Positions 42,691 to 54,824 of a stretch of DNA of 64,000 nt are shown piece by piece (position 1 is the first letter of the stretch; the number at the start of each line of letters is the position of its first letter). Below the pieces are notes generated by a model. The model was not told the DNA's origin and searched no databases. It was given only the letters and a program-made list of their open reading frames with translations. Origin of the DNA: Strigamia acuminata (taxonomy: Eukaryota; Arthropoda; Chilopoda; Geophilomorpha; Linotaeniidae); the NCBI GenBank assembly GCA_949358305.1, contig OX442314.1:36615211-36679210 (forward strand). The letters run 5' to 3'. The position numbers and the translations under genes were made by a program.

Positions 42691-42699
42691 ACTTCTGGT

Positions 42700-42933
42700 G
42701 ACTGCCAGTGACTTAATTTTTATCATAACCAGGAACATATCTTCTGTTGTGGCCAAATAAGAAGGAAAAAAGTCATTCTCTTCGCACAAAATTTGAACTC
42801 CATCGACATAAAGCTTGTAGAGTCCCGTATTTAAATCAACTTGCAGTTCCTTTAAACCCTGATGTTCTTTACGGAAATTGCATGATAGGATTGACTCAGT
42901 GTGGTAACCAATATGCCAACCTTCTTTTAACAT
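42700..42933 (-). other. exon-like frame of unknown family
   Basis: MLKEGWHIGYHTESILSCNF, LYKLYVDGVQILCEENDFF. Protein-like, but no family recognised. It is open across an intron-like end near 42715. Confidence 0.25.
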
Positions 42934-43379
42934 GTTACGAGTTTGTTCAGGTAAACAAAAATCTAATCTTTTGCGTGGATTTGCAAATTTTTTTTTGCTA
43001 AGAATTGTAATAGAAATATGTTAAAGCAATATCAAATCAATCATGGAGTGACAATAATATTTAACAACAGTTTATTAGCAATGATTAATTGCGATGTGCG
43101 AGGCTCATTACTACGGTAGTAAATCGCAACCAAATATGCGAGATCCCAAAATTGCAATGTGAAAAAATATTTTAATTTAAAATAATTGAAAAAAAAAGTT
43201 GGAAAAAAAATTGAGAAAAACATTGGAATTAAAATTAAAACCAATCGGAACGGGCTATTCCACAAGTCATGTGGAATATTACTTTGTTGACCCCGACTTG
43301 TCAATGCAGTCTTGTTGACCAGTGTACGGCATATCCAATGTTCTTTTAGTCTTTGTTCGCTGCCCTTTGCCCTCAATTC

Positions 43380-43720
43380 TTGGCACTTTGGAATTAAAGG
43401 ATATTTTGGCAGCTTTTTGAGATCTCACTTTGCAACTTTTTTGTAATTCTTTTTGTTTTCCTATATTAATAAGCAATATAAATAAAGTAATGTAACATAT
43501 AATAATAAATGTATAAATATCGGAATTCCACTGTGTTCTTACCAAATTCTATAACTTTGCCAGGTGTGGAGTGAGCCTTCCAATTTAAATTTACTGTTTT
43601 TCCAATAAGTAAATCTGTGGCCAGAGCATGCTCATTTTCTTTGAATATGATATCGCTGGTTTTCATGCCACTAAACACTTCTCCTTCTTCAATCCATTGC
43701 ACAAGTATGAAATCTGCCAT
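43380..43720 (-). other. two exon-like pieces, BEN/short-domain-like protein
   Basis: MADFILVQWIEEGEVFSG to STPGKVIEFG ends at a GTAAGA donor (43541); an acceptor ATTAATATAG at about 43463 leads to KQKELQKSCKVRSQKAAK. The first part resembles the N-terminal segment common before BEN domains in arthropod proteins (LV.W...E...I). Identity is uncertain. Confidence 0.35.
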
Positions 43721-43736
43721 TTCTTATGCTACAACC

Positions 43737-44139
43737 CACCTGTTGAATTTGTCGAAATGCCAACCTTCCTCAAGCACACTTGAGCATGGCTCGCAGCAAT
43801 GCACGTGCTTGCACGGAAGAAAAAGGACATTGGTCGTCTGTTGTGGCACACAACACACATTGCCGGCTGTGGCTCAGGCTGTGGTGCTGCAATCGGCTCA
43901 TTCGAAGCCCAACCACGTCCGCTTCCATGCCAGCGTCCTCGTCCTCGTCCTGGCTGCGGAACCGTCGCGTCTGGATTTGCCAAAGCCAGATTCCGAACAC
44001 GCTGCGACATGCTTAAAGCTGGTGGCAGTGAATCGGGCGGTGTAATTGGACGTAGAATCGGCACATTGTTTTGAAAGTGTAGATCACTGTCGTCACCCTC
44101 GTCATCACTAATAGTATGAGGCAAAGGTAGATCTTCCAC
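43737..44139 (-). pseudogene. RING-finger protein, frameshifted
   Basis: MEDLPLPHTISDDEGDD opens an acidic N-terminus, then Pro and Gly-Arg-rich stretches, then CVVCHNRR. In another frame the DNA continues TNVLFLPCKHVHCCEPC, completing a RING-HC core. The break is at about 43850. RING-HC proteins are usually ubiquitin ligases; whether host gene or transposon passenger is unclear. Confidence 0.6.
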
Positions 44140-44169
44140 ATTGTGTGCTACTTATGACAAATATTCGGC

Positions 44170-44415
44170 CAAAGTAATGATGTTGCGTGGACATGATTCT
44201 TCTATTGTTTAGTGTGTATTTTTTTTTCTTGATCGACTGACCTGTAGTCTCGCAGATGTGCGTTGATAATCTTGACGTGTTGATAATTCCACAGATCGCA
44301 GCTTCTCCATGAACTCCCATATACTTGGATGTGCAAGTCCGATACAAAGGTCAAACACCGGGTTATCCGAGAAGTCCACGGGCAGTGACCAAAGGTCAAT
44401 TGCACGTGGCGCCAA
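44170..44415 (-). pseudogene. MULE-like transposase C-terminal scrap
   Basis: LAHPSIWEFMEKLRSVELSTR resembles the HPSIW.FI..LR end of MULE transposases. Other MULE-like pieces lie at 45493-45762 and 37196-37530. Confidence 0.45.
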
Positions 44416-44645
44416 AAGTTGCTAGTGGACTGAAAGGTTTACACGCCCCCCCCCCCCTCAGCAAAGAGCAATCGTCCCCCCGATCATCATCAGCAGTATC
44501 CTCTTCATTCAAAGATGTGTCTCTAATAACAGGTGATAATCGAACAGATGAGTGGAGATCACCAGTTTCCACCTCATTTTCTACAATCAGCAACGATGAG
44601 TTTGATCTAGATCAAAAATACTTAATTATTACGGAGTATTTCAAT

Positions 44646-44900
44646 TTATAATTTTTTTAAAATAAATTCAACTCGCATTCTTGTTGCATTTTCCTCAACT
44701 ATAAATTTGTAATGTTCCCATAATTCACATTGGGATGCTAAAGCATTTTCCTGTGTTTCAGGATCACTGTGATTGTGATCGGCATCCGGATCTTCGCCGC
44801 TGTCGCCTGAAACTTTTCGTTTGTTGTTTTTGCCAACAATATACCGTAGCTGCTCGCGGAAAGAAGCCCAATAAGCCTTCACATCTTTCACTGCAAGCAA
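44646..44900 (-). other. MADF-like second-half exon
   Basis: DVKAYWASFREQLRYIVGKN, SGDSGED and CELWEHYKFI fit the C-terminal half of a MADF domain (DVK..W..LR......W..+..+..L). It opens after an AG acceptor-like site. No first half is adjacent; 37950-38106 is a first half from another copy. Confidence 0.45.
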
Positions 44901-45492
44901 ATTGTGTCATAATGATGTACCCTGCAGATATTTTTCGATCATTTCATTATTTTCAATTTTTGAAATTCCAGTTAAAGTGTAATATTCTGCAGCTTTCAAG
45001 CAGGCTTGGATCACTAGCGAAATGTCATTCTCCGTTGCGAATTGCCAATCCGCTGATAACCGTGGTGTCCACAGTGAATCACTAACTTTAAAAATGTTTA
45101 TAATGTGATCACTTGTGAGTGAGGTATCATACACCATAAAGCAGATAATGAAGTGGAATGGTGTAACAAATGTGTGTGTCTATTTCCACTGTCATTTAAT
45201 TCTTCCTCAAATGTGGAGCAAAAGTAGATTAGCATCACACTGCCATTTTATTCTCGTTCATCCAGGCTAAACCTCCTGATAGCATTTAACCAATGTTTAT
45301 CAGTGATTCGTTCTTGTAGAATTTTGCTACATTCCGTGTCTTTTAACTGGGCATCGATTATTTCGTGTCTAGTAGGGGGAACTTTATTTAAAACCAATGG
45401 TACGAAGTCGTCCGAGGCAACAATTTACTTTAAGTTCTTCATTTAAACGTTCAATTCTGTTATTAGTATAAAAAAGATCAAGTCATACGGTT

Positions 45493-45874
45493 TTAATGCA
45501 TGCGCCTCTTGATTTCCGGTAGCCAAGTTACTTCAAAGTAGTTTTTCAGCAAAGAATTATTATAATGCAGCCACGATTTTAACTTGCTTAACTCGTTTTG
45601 CATTTCATTTTCAGAACACTCATTTGCAACTGAGCGGAGGTTAAAGAGTGTTTCGTCCTTGTGTTGATGATCATTTTTATTGCACCATCTTGTCCAAGCT
45701 TGTTCCCGGTGGAAGGTACGGATGAAAACATTGATGCTTGGATATACTGCCTGCAAAATCAACTATAGCATATTTTGGCTCCACATCTGGATTACCTTCT
45801 GTACGTGTTTCTGTTGTTTCGTATTGTGATATAATTACAGCCACCACTTGATAATTTATATTTGTTTTGACCAC
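45493..45874 (-). pseudogene. MULE-like relic
   Basis: AVYPSINVFIRTFHREQAWT RWCNK followed by SWLHYNNSLLKNYFEVTWLP resembles the zinc-finger/SWIM-proximal region of MULE-type transposase relics. A partly overlapping frame reaches 45874. Low certainty. Confidence 0.3.
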
Positions 45875-45970
45875 TATCTTTCACGTGCAGTCCTGCTTCT
45901 TACTTGAAAATCCATGGCCTGCATGTCATTGCCTATATTTATGATTTCCAAAATTGCCATGGATTGTGAT

Positions 45971-46781
45971 TTAGAACCGACTAGGGTTTAAGCGAATATG
46001 CTTTTTATTTCTGGAAATGGTCATAATATAACTGGGTGGACGAGGGCTGCTCGTCGGAAGTGCGCCTCCGGTGAACTGGGTCTTGGGTGCAGTAGTCGAG
46101 ATGTTGAGGCCATGTAAGTTTTCGATTACTTTCTCAAGTGATAGGGTGTGATATTGTTGTGCTACGTATTCCAAAATTCTAAAATTTGGTGGTTGTCATT
46201 TTTATCATCTCCGCATCGGTGATAGGAAAATTGCGTTTTGTTGTGTGGATCAGAGCAAATTTTGCGGGTGTATTTGGCAAGAGATTCGTCGCGCGACTAC
46301 ACACGAGCGGCCATGTTGGTGTTCCAGTCCGTCCAGCTTTCGTTGTTTTCCATAAACCTAGTTATGGAGGCCATCCATTCCTTTCAGATTTGCAGCTTGG
46401 ATCCGTGAACATGCTGCCAATCTCGTGCGTGACCTTGCAGTAGCTCGTTGGCATGCATGAGATTGGTTTGGTCCCACCAGTTTCCAGGAGCAGCGGAGGT
46501 GTCCACTTGGTCGATGAATTTCCAAATGTCGTCCGTCTTCTTTTTTTGTGAAAAGGCGACATATTTGGTAGTGTCGACCTCATAACGGACGCAAGGAATG
46601 GGATTTTTCCAAGTTTAAAACATGTGCTTGCGATTGGTTCCCATTCGCCGCTGGTATCGCAGGCGGACCAGAAAAATTTCCACTTACTGGATTTTGGCAT
46701 TTTAACAGCATAGACTTGATTTCTGCTAATTCTTTTGACAAATTTGGTGAAAAGCTTTTTCGACATCCCCTGTGGCTGCAA
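45971..46781 (-). pseudogene. gag-like retroelement relic
   Basis: Across two frames: YEVDTTKYVAFSQKKK, DDIWKFIDQV, NLMHANELLQGHARDWQ, then SLEKVIENLHGLNI. The A..LL.G.A..W pattern is typical of retroelement capsid. Frameshifted; family uncertain. Confidence 0.35.
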
Positions 46782-46810
46782 ATATGAAAGCTCTAAAATT
46801 AATCAATACA

Positions 46811-47140
46811 TTAATTGGGTCCCGTAAAAAGACAATCATTTAGTGATTTGCTGCGAGCACCGTAAGATGAAGCGTCGCAAACCACACGTAATTTTGTAGT
46901 TTCGCGGTTTTCTTTTATGACGGGAGTATGAGGCAAATAATAACAGTTTTTTCCTTTTTCATCTTCAATTGGAATTTCTTCCAAGATTCCCTCGGCGAGT
47001 TGGGTTTCAATCACTGCTTTATACTGTTCATACATTCTTGAGTCCTGCTTGAATTTCCGCACTAAATTCCAAAATTGTCGTAAGGCCACCGTGTAGTTAT
47101 CGTCAATTTCATTTTTGTTGATGAGCCACGGCAGCTTCAC
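46811..47140 (-). pseudogene. BEL/Pao reverse transcriptase N-terminal relic
   Basis: MKLPWLINKNEIDDNYTVAL, YLPHTPVIKENRETTKLRVV and CDASSYGARSKSLNDCLFTG are the BEL/Pao RT start, including the VVCDASS and LND motifs. Truncated. Confidence 0.85.
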
Positions 47141-47364
47141 TTCGTAACGCGTCCCGTTCCAATTTAACGATTTGCAAAACTTGCAAGCGCTTGCATCTCT
47201 TCATCACATTTATTACTGTTGGACTCATGTTTTATCTCGATGGCATCCAATTCCCAAAATAATTGCAATTGTCTATCTAGCCTTTCCTCATAATTAACCA
47301 AATTGACCGGAACTATTAAATCTTTGGTGTTTGCAGCCCGAAATCCGCTTGACCCATGTATCGT

Positions 47365-47601
47365 CTACCCGAACAGTGTGTCCAAACCCACCAAACCGGA
47401 CCCCAGTCGCTCAATTCGTCCACTAACTATCTGCCAAAAATAGTCCGTGCCCACCAAAATCGATACTGCACCGCATTGTCGCTGATCCATATTTTCGTCG
47501 AGCTGAATTCCGCGCTCTTTCAATATGGCTATCTGTTTGCTAAGTGTTTGAGCGACTGCTCTAGCTAAGCAAGAAACAGCTACACGCATTGAGATGGTCA
47601 C
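47365..47601 (-). pseudogene. BEL/Pao protease-linker relic
   Basis: AVSILVGTDYFWQIVSGRIE followed by GLVGLDTLFG is the segment after the BEL/Pao protease active site. It lies upstream of the RT relic in the right order, so the two may be one degraded element (about 47.6-46.8 kb). Confidence 0.8.
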
Positions 47602-47619
47602 TGATTACTCAGTGCCAAG

Positions 47620-48266
47620 TATCTACATGTAACATTCTTTTAGAGTCGGATTGTTGACACATTGAGATACAAGTCGATTGCTCGAAGTGAAGTACTATGT
47701 CAAACAATAACCAGAAATAAAAGGTAAGGGGAGTTCATATCAAAGGATATGGAGTCCAATGAAACATAGTCAGAGAAATGATTAGCTAACAATTGACTTT
47801 GAATGAAATAACTAGGGCCAAACAACATACTAACTTAGTTTAAACACCATTGAGGGCTTTTAGTGGGAAACCACTAAAAGTCTTTCTAATGAATAATCTA
47901 AGCAAATAAATGCAGTTTTGGCTTACCTAGTATTTGAATTCCACGGTCAAGGGTCATTGAGTCCAGTTCAACATGGCAAGTTGGAGTGAAGCAACAAAAC
48001 CTATCTTTTCACCTCCAGTGCCATCCTACTTCTCATGGGTCTTTGCCACAAGAGGTTTTACATGTTCCCCCAGTAATTTAATACCATATAGGTTTCCATG
48101 TTGGTCGTAGGGCACAACAACTAAACCGTGATAGTGCGTCAAATCTTGACGCACAATATAAAGTCAAACCAAAGGCAAGAACAAAATATGTATAAGTCAA
48201 AAATATGGGCAAAATCACTGAGGAAGCTCTGAACAGAGCTTATATAGACAAATTGACAATACCTCA
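47620..48266. other. non-coding spacer with two perfect hairpins
   Basis: CTTTTAGTGG / CCACTAAAAG around GAAA (47858-47881) and GTGCGTCAA / TTGACGCAC around ATC (48134-48154). No coding frames. Confidence 0.5.
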
Positions 48267-48318
48267 TTGGAATGGAACCAATGGGGTAAACAAACCAATA
48301 CAAACAGGAGTCGCCTCA

Positions 48319-48966
48319 TTAGTATGAAGCGGGAAACTTTAGCACAAATGGTGGTGGCTCAATATGTTTCGGAGTTAACTTTGGTGCCATTTGCACAAGC
48401 AAACTCTGATCATATGCAAAAAAGGACTTCAAATGGTCCCAAGATGCCGTCTTGTTTCCATCAAAAAATATATTATTTGCTGACAATACGTTTCGTACAT
48501 TTTTTAATAGATGTGGAACATCATAAAAACAAAAAATGTTTTGACTGCTTTTATAATCTTTATTAAACCTTTTTCCACAGCCTCCTTTGCTTCTCTTCTC
48601 AAAGCCTTTTTCTTTTTTGTTCGTCATCTTTATCTAGTAGTTTTAATTAGATGTGGTACATCAGACATAAAAAACAAGAGCCCATCTTCGATGATCATGT
48701 CCTTCAATTTATTTTCTAAACTGACATTTCTTAGTTTTTCTCGGTTTAAATCTTTTGACACTGTTCTTAGTTTTAGCTGTATTTCCTCGTAATTTAAAAA
48801 TCTGTTGTTGATGAACAAGCTGGGCATTTTCACACCAAAACATTTCCTTTTGCTTCTTCAACCATCTCACAGCTAGCAGAAGGTTTCCGATGTTTAAATT
48901 TTGCAAAAATTGGCTCAACTCTTTTTTTGGATAAAATTTCATTAAGTCATTTAATTTAACATGCAA
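48319..48966 (-). pseudogene. P-element-like transposase relic, second copy
   Basis: FCFYDVPHLLKNVRNVL, SWDHLKSFF and PKLTPKHIEP match the DPPHLLK...W..L...KLT..HI region of P transposases. A second VPHLIKTTR piece at about 48640 comes from a different copy, so two relics are juxtaposed. Confidence 0.65.
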
Positions 48967-49056
48967 TGAATCAATTTTGTTTTGAAAGAAATTGCTTGGT
49001 TCTCACTAGGAGTCGCCACAGATTTACCCGTTGAAGGCTTCAGCCAACTCCGCGTT

Positions 49057-49602
49057 CTATCTCCGCTCTTTAAATCTGCCAACTTTGGTTGCGTTGAGGT
49101 TTGTGGTGCGTGCCAGTGGGGTATGATCACACTGGTCGGGGTCTCTAAACCTTTCCATGGCCAAAGCTGCGGGTGCGAAACGTGCACATGAGCGCTTCAG
49201 ACCCAGCCAGGAGTGATCCCAAGCCAAGGTATTCGCCGCCATGTTGCACGTCTCTTTCGTCATAGCTGCTAAAGCATAATTTATTTTATATTTGTCAGCT
49301 ATAGGTACCTGCATTTGATTAAACAGTGCGTCCAAATTCGTCCAGATTTGTAGCGCTTTTACATTCTTCGCCTGCTCGAGCGCTAGGTTGCACGTAACAT
49401 CGGGGTCGGGGCATACCGCGTCCAGCATTGCATCAGTAATGGGAACGATAATTTTCAGCAAGCTCTTCTGTAGCTTGATTGCGGCATTGTCCTTAGCCTT
49501 GACCAGAGGCTGCAAATCGGACAGAACCGTGCCTTTGACCTTCGGTGGGTCCAAATATTTGGCGTTCTCGGGAATCAGAATTCTCTCCAGGCGTGGACAC
49601 AA
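49057..49602 (-). pseudogene. DIRS-like gag N-terminal relic
   Basis: Open frame of 181 codons: LVKAKDNAAIKLQKSLLKII, ITDAMLD, ALQIWTNLDALFNQM. The pattern resembles the helical N-terminal part of DIRS-type gag; 40183-40548 resembles the next part. Recognition is by pattern only. Confidence 0.4.
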
Positions 49603-49721
49603 GTTCTAGACAAGTTATCGGATGTTAAGAGTATTAATTTAGTATATGTATTTTCTAGTAATATGTTGGTAGGACATCAGCCCAGTATATTACGTTTGTT
49701 GGATCGCTATTATCAGATCCA

Positions 49722-49912
49722 CAACGACGCACGTTCGAGCGACGTTACAAATATGGCGTCGCTATTCCGTAACGTCGATCTTACGTGTGACGCACTTCCA
49801 CGGCGTCGCTCTTACGTGCGACGCACTTCTACGGCGTCGCTTATTTCAGCGACGCTAAAACAAAGCGAAATTGCGCTTGAAAAGAGCGACGTCGCTCTTT
49901 TCAGCGTCGCTA
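49722..49912. repeat. cluster of GCGTCGC/GCGACG repeats with a perfect palindrome
   Basis: At least eight GCGTCGC or GCGACGT/GCGACGC motifs in 190 bases. They include a 22-bp perfect palindrome at 49880-49901 with arm AAAAGAGCGAC. The surroundings are AT-rich. Confidence 0.8.
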
Positions 49913-50890
49913 TTCTGGTGTTTTCCTTGGATTTTCTAGTAATAAAAATAATACGTTTTTGTCCCAGGTTTGTTCCTTATATAATTATGCAAAACAATAC
50001 AGGCCTTGATAGCTTCTGTTGCATTGTGATAATCCATGGAAATGGTTTTCGCAACCATACGCCATCTGACAGCCAAAATTCCAAAAGTATTTTCGATTAC
50101 CCTTCTAGCTCGGCTGAGTCTGTAAAAAAATTAACCATTAACAAACAAAACCTAACAACCTAATTTATTAATTTAACCTATAATTGAAAATCCGTTGTTG
50201 TATTGTTAAGTTATCACCCGGAAAAGGTCGCATTAAATGTTTCTGGAGAGGGAACGCTTCATCTCCTATAATAACACATGGCATGCTTGGTATAGAGTTG
50301 CTCGATTTCCTGGATTTAGGTAGATTCATTGTTTAACTATAAAAATAAAATATAATGTATTAATTTTTTTTTTAAATTTTAACTATATTTACATTTTTTC
50401 CTAAGTTACTGCGGCCAAAAATGCCAGCATCACTTTCAGATCCTGCAGAACCAATAGTGTTTTATTTATTTATATACCCAGATATTAATTTTAATTGACA
50501 TATGATAAAAATAAATTTATTTTCATATCATTTACCTTTTTGGGAGTTGATATCCCGATTTCATCTTCATTTTCTGAACTCTATAAAAAGAATAAATATA
50601 AACATTAGAACTTCTTTCACTAATACGGAGTAATTCGAAATAATTTTAAAATTACCTCAGCTGAAAGGTTAACAATATCAGGCTCCAGGACAGCCATGGG
50701 GACTATTATTATTGATCACTTGTGTTTGGGTTTCAAGCTACATGAAGGGTAGTTGGAAAATGTGAGACAGACAGTAACACAAATGAAATTTTTGGTTTCT
50801 TTGAATGAAAACATTTGAAATTTTTATTTTTTTTTAGAGAACAAGAAAATTTTTACATAATAATTATTACATTTATGACTATTTGTTTAT
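49913..50890. other. AT-rich spacer
   Basis: No supported gene. Fragmentary exon-like frames on the minus strand carry no recognised domain. Confidence 0.35.
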
Positions 50891-51317
50891 TTTTAGGACT
50901 TTGGGGTATACCCCATGGGGTACCCCATTTGGGATGTACCCCGTGTTTTGTAGTGACCCAACCAATCCCAACACTTTGGTCGAAGTCTTGTTTCTATTTG
51001 TGTCGTCGGCCATTGTTGTCTGCACGAGTCGCGAGTTCGAAATCCACTTCGTCAGTCGCATGTTAGCCTCTCCCAACATCAACATAAATTTTATTCAACA
51101 CCAACTCTATCGTTGTCCTGAATCGATCTAAGTATTTTTTCAAATGTTCTCTGATGGTAGCGTGGAGGAGAAAGGGGCTGGGTGTCGCACCGAAAAGCAC
51201 GCGAGTGTATCTCAATATGCGCAATTGAATTGGCCCTTTTCCGTCCCATCCTTCTTGCACCGAGCTGAAGTTGGCAGACCATTCGATTCGCCCATCTAGG
51301 GGCAGGACTATACCCAA
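50890..51317 (-). pseudogene. BEL/Pao reverse transcriptase relic
   Basis: YTRVLFGATPSPFLLHATIR, then (across the frame) KIYVDV in place of the catalytic YVDD, then in another frame MLMLGEANMRLTKWISNS and TSTKVLGL. All are BEL/Pao RT motifs in order. Frameshifted near 51070. Confidence 0.8.
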
Positions 51318-51349
51318 TGTTAAAACTTAAAAATATTTCCCAAACGTAA

Positions 51350-51675
51350 AATATTCACTGGCACAGCACCATTCATGGTGCATAGGGTCAATAACTCCCA
51401 AATCTACCGAATTTCCAAGTTTCAGGTCGATCTGATCGGCCAGTTTTGAGATATTGCCATTTTTAGGCCAGCAGACTATTCAAAAAATGCCTAAAAGTGT
51501 CACCAACAAATAAATATTCACTGGCACAGCACCATTCACGCTGCGTAGGGTAAATAAACCTCGAATCGAACGAATTCCCAAGTTTCAGACCGATCTGATC
51601 GGCCAGTTTCGAGATATCGGTGTTTTTTGGCCAGCAGACTATTCGAAAATGTTTAAAAGTGTAAGTAAGTTTCAA
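51350..51675. repeat. tandem duplication, unit about 163 bp
   Basis: ATATTCACTGGCACAGCACC begins at about 51351 and again at 51514. Both copies contain TCTGATCGGCCAGTTT and GGCCAGCAGACTATTC. Confidence 0.85.
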
Positions 51676-51939
51676 ATCGATCCAAGAATTCGTTTTGGAG
51701 ATAATATTGACTTTATTGATTACAAGTAATTTATTTTAGTTTTATTATTTTATTAAAAATACATGATGAATTCAATTATTTAAGGAGAAAAACTGTTTCT
51801 GTTTAGGTTTTTTTTGTTTGGGGGTTTAAATTGATTCCAGTTCCGTCCTCTTTTGCATTTTTGCATCTATGACGATTTTTTGGACACTTGAGTTATCCTA
51901 CTAGTACATGCCCAGATTGAACATTCAAAATTCATTTGA

Positions 51940-52340
51940 GGTTCAAAAACTCATTTTAGGACCAAAAATTTACTTTATAAAATATTCTAAAATTTATTAA
52001 TAATTTATTTTACATCAGGTTACCTGGTTATAGTTTTTCAGGAAAGGGTACTCAATTAAAATTTCTTTAACTGAGCAGTTATCATTTACCATTTGTAAAC
52101 AACCAGCTAAAGTTTTGGCAATTTTATCGGAAACAATAGTTACGTCTGGATGTAATCTTTGAGACTCCTTTTGCATGTCTCTAACATGCATTTGAAGCGA
52201 AACAGCATCCTCTCTATGCTGGAAATCAATTTTTAGCTAAAAATAAAAAATAAAAATGGTCATGAATGAAATGTATAAAATATCTTAGATTAGTTTAACC
52301 TTTTTACTCAACCATTTTTGTCTGCGTACTTCTACTTCAT
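51940..52340 (-). repeat. dispersed repeat module, copy 2
   Basis: Counterpart of 36400-36720, with the same acceptor and exon-like frame. Both begin on the right with GGTTCAAAAACTCATTTT and an A/T-rich stretch. Confidence 0.65.
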
Positions 52341-52348
52341 GACCTGAA

Positions 52349-52542
52349 CTACATACATACGGGTCGTTCGGGGTTTTTTCAAACTTTACGCCTTTTAATA
52401 CGGAGTCCAGTTTTTCGTACCAACACCTCTCTGACTGCTTGAGTCCGTAGATGCTTTTGTGTAATTCGCATACGTTGTTGGTTCCGTCGTCTATTCCTTC
52501 TGGCTGTTCCATATATATCTCCTCTTCTAGTTCCCCGTGCAA
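52349..52542 (-). pseudogene. Ty1/copia reverse transcriptase scrap
   Basis: MHGELEEEIYMEQPEGIDDG, KSIYGLKQSERCWYEKL and NDPYVC are the copia RT motif series around YGLKQS. It interrupts the repeat module of copy 2 at about 52349, so it inserted later. Confidence 0.85.
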
Positions 52543-52878
52543 GTGGGCGCGGCGATCCTTCAGTTAAGCTGTGTTGTGAATCGTCATTCACAATAACTTT
52601 GTTGTCACTACAAATTGTTTCTAAAAATTCAAGAATAAGTGGTACGATAAATTCAAATAAAATAAATGTGATAACTCAATCAATAAGTAATAAGTAATAC
52701 CTTCTATATCCATTATTGCTTGATGTCCCGCTTGATGTGGAAGTTTAATGACAACTTCTTGATCAATACCGGTATGGTCTGTAGATCCATCTATACTGTA
52801 TAATGCAGGTCTATGGTTGATCCTCCTATAATGGGTTAAATTTATTAGTGTTTCTCCATAATAAATAAATAAACTGCT

Positions 52879-54031
52879 TTAATACGTACCACCAATTTGT
52901 ATTTGAGGTTGTGGGCTGGTATGTGTTGTTTGCTTCATCTTTTTCTTATCTAAAAGTGAGCATATTTTGATGAAATGCCGTGTGTAATTTGAGATAACAA
53001 ATTTGCCTTTTGATTTAGTTAGCACATATTTTTTACGACATACCAGACACTTTATAGCACCCATTTTCTCTGTAAAATGAAGGGAATAGTGCAATTCTTC
53101 TTTTAAATCAATTAATGAGTTAGATTGCTGATTGCTCCACTTGTCAATGTTGGCTTTAATTCTTGTATAAATTTTTGTCAAATTCGTTTTGCTGTCTTCA
53201 TTTTCATCCTCGTTGTTTACATCCTCGTTTCCAAGAATGTAAGATATAACTGTTAAAAGCACCTAAATCAGTATTTAAGTTGCTGTTATTATTAGTATCA
53301 TCACTTGACTCGCTAATTGCATTGCTACTTATGGTATCATTTTCAGAACATATCAATGGATCAATGTGTTGACATATATTGTAATCATCTACATGACCAT
53401 CAGTACATTTTAATGAATTTTCAGCCTGCTCTGTGATCTGATTCAAAGTTTCTAAAGGAGAACAACTTGAATTAGTATTTGGATCAACAGGTTCAGAGAA
53501 TTTATCATCACAGAAAGAACAAATGTATGTACTGATTAATTGAACTTGAGTAACAGATCTGTTTTCATTAACACATTTAAAATGGAACCAACTTAAACAA
53601 TAATCACAATGAACCATTTTACTTCCCCTTACACTTAAAGTGTTACACACAAAACACATTCTGCTATCAGCACCATCTTCAGTTTGTGAGTGCACAGAAT
53701 TAAGAAAAAATGGAACAATTAATTTTTCATGTTCTTTCAGCTTTTCATTATGACTATTATCAAGCAAAATCAAATATTTTTTTATGTAATTTTCATTAAC
53801 TTCTGCTTTTAAACTAAAAGTATTCGTTTTATATGCAATGTATAACCACTTTTCATTTTTTTTGTTACAAGAAAATTTATACTCTGCTAGATCAACATTT
53901 ACTTTTTTCCAAAGAACACTACCAGATTGAAAATCATTATCACAAGTAGCATGTTTTACAATAATTAATGGTAGATTCTGTGGAGAGATTTTATCTTATT
54001 TCCCCTTAGTAGTTGTTGAATCTCTACCCAT
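52879..54031 (-). pseudogene. PHD-finger plus zinc-finger protein of a repeat unit, copy 2
   Basis: Starts MGRDSTTTKGK then TAA then DKISPQNLP, parallel to copy 1 (ARWSKISPEQ, with Trp at the stop). The PHD finger is CFVCNTLS, MVHCDYCLSWFHFKC and STYICSFC. A Ser/Asn-rich stretch follows, then in another frame a CxxC...H...C finger (AIKCLVCRKKYVL, NYTRHFIKIC). Inactivated by the stop and a frame change near 53240. Confidence 0.6.
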
Positions 54032-54149
54032 TATATATAAATTGTTGATAAAAATTCTAAATATATATATGGTTCAGAACCAGGATTACTAAGAAAACAA
54101 CCAGAAAAAACAAACCAAATGCTTAAAATGAAAACAAATGATTTAAATT

Positions 54150-54595
54150 AAACCAAATGATTAAAATCGAATAAATGGAATTATTCGAAGCCAAATTGAA
54201 TTAACAAAATGGGCTAATAATCGAACCAGATGACTAAAATCGAATAAATGGAATTATTCGAAGCCAAATTGAATTAACAAAATGGGCTAATAATCGAACC
54301 AGATGACTAAAATCGAATAAATGGAATGAATTCGAAGCCAAATTGAATTAACAAAATGGGCTAATAATCGAACCAGATGACTAAAATCGAATAAATGGAA
54401 TTATTCGAAGCCAAATTGAATTAACAAAATGGGCTAATAATCGAACCAGATGACTAAAATCGAATAAATGGAATGAATTCGAAGCCAAATTGAATTAACA
54501 AAATGGGCTAATAATCGAACCAGATGACTAAAATCGAATAAATGGAATGAATTCGAAGCCAAATTGAATTAACAAAATGGGCTAATAGTCGAACC
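54150..54595. repeat. satellite array, 73-74-bp monomer, about six copies
   Basis: The monomer AATCGAACCAGATGACTAAA... starts at 54219, 54292, 54366, 54439, 54513 and 54587. Some copies have GGAATTATTCG, others GGAATGAATTCG. The array continues briefly at 59634-59662, beyond the copia insertion. Confidence 0.92.
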
Positions 54596-54772
54596 TGTGA
54601 GGAAATATGAATAAATGGTCCGGTTTGATGGTTAACAAATACATACGTTTTTAATTCTCTCTCTCCGCCATTACGATACAATCATGTGTGTGTTGCTATA
54701 TCAACCAATACAATTAACAATTTACTTAACAATAACGCTTGTGCTTTTTCTTTTAGTGCGCACATTCTCACA
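54596..54772 (-). repeat. copia 3' LTR (177 bp)
   Basis: Bordered internally by a purine-rich AAGAGGGGATT on the minus strand, the likely polypurine tract. Short LTRs of this size suit copia elements of invertebrates. Confidence 0.92.
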
Positions 54773-54824
54773 AATCCCCTCTTCGCACGAAAGAAAAGAA
54801 ACATTCTTGCTTGCTTCGCAACGC

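Noticed and set aside
43617-44074. Plus-strand frames of up to 142 codons
   Set aside because: They lie opposite the better-supported RING and exon frames on the minus strand and have no motif.
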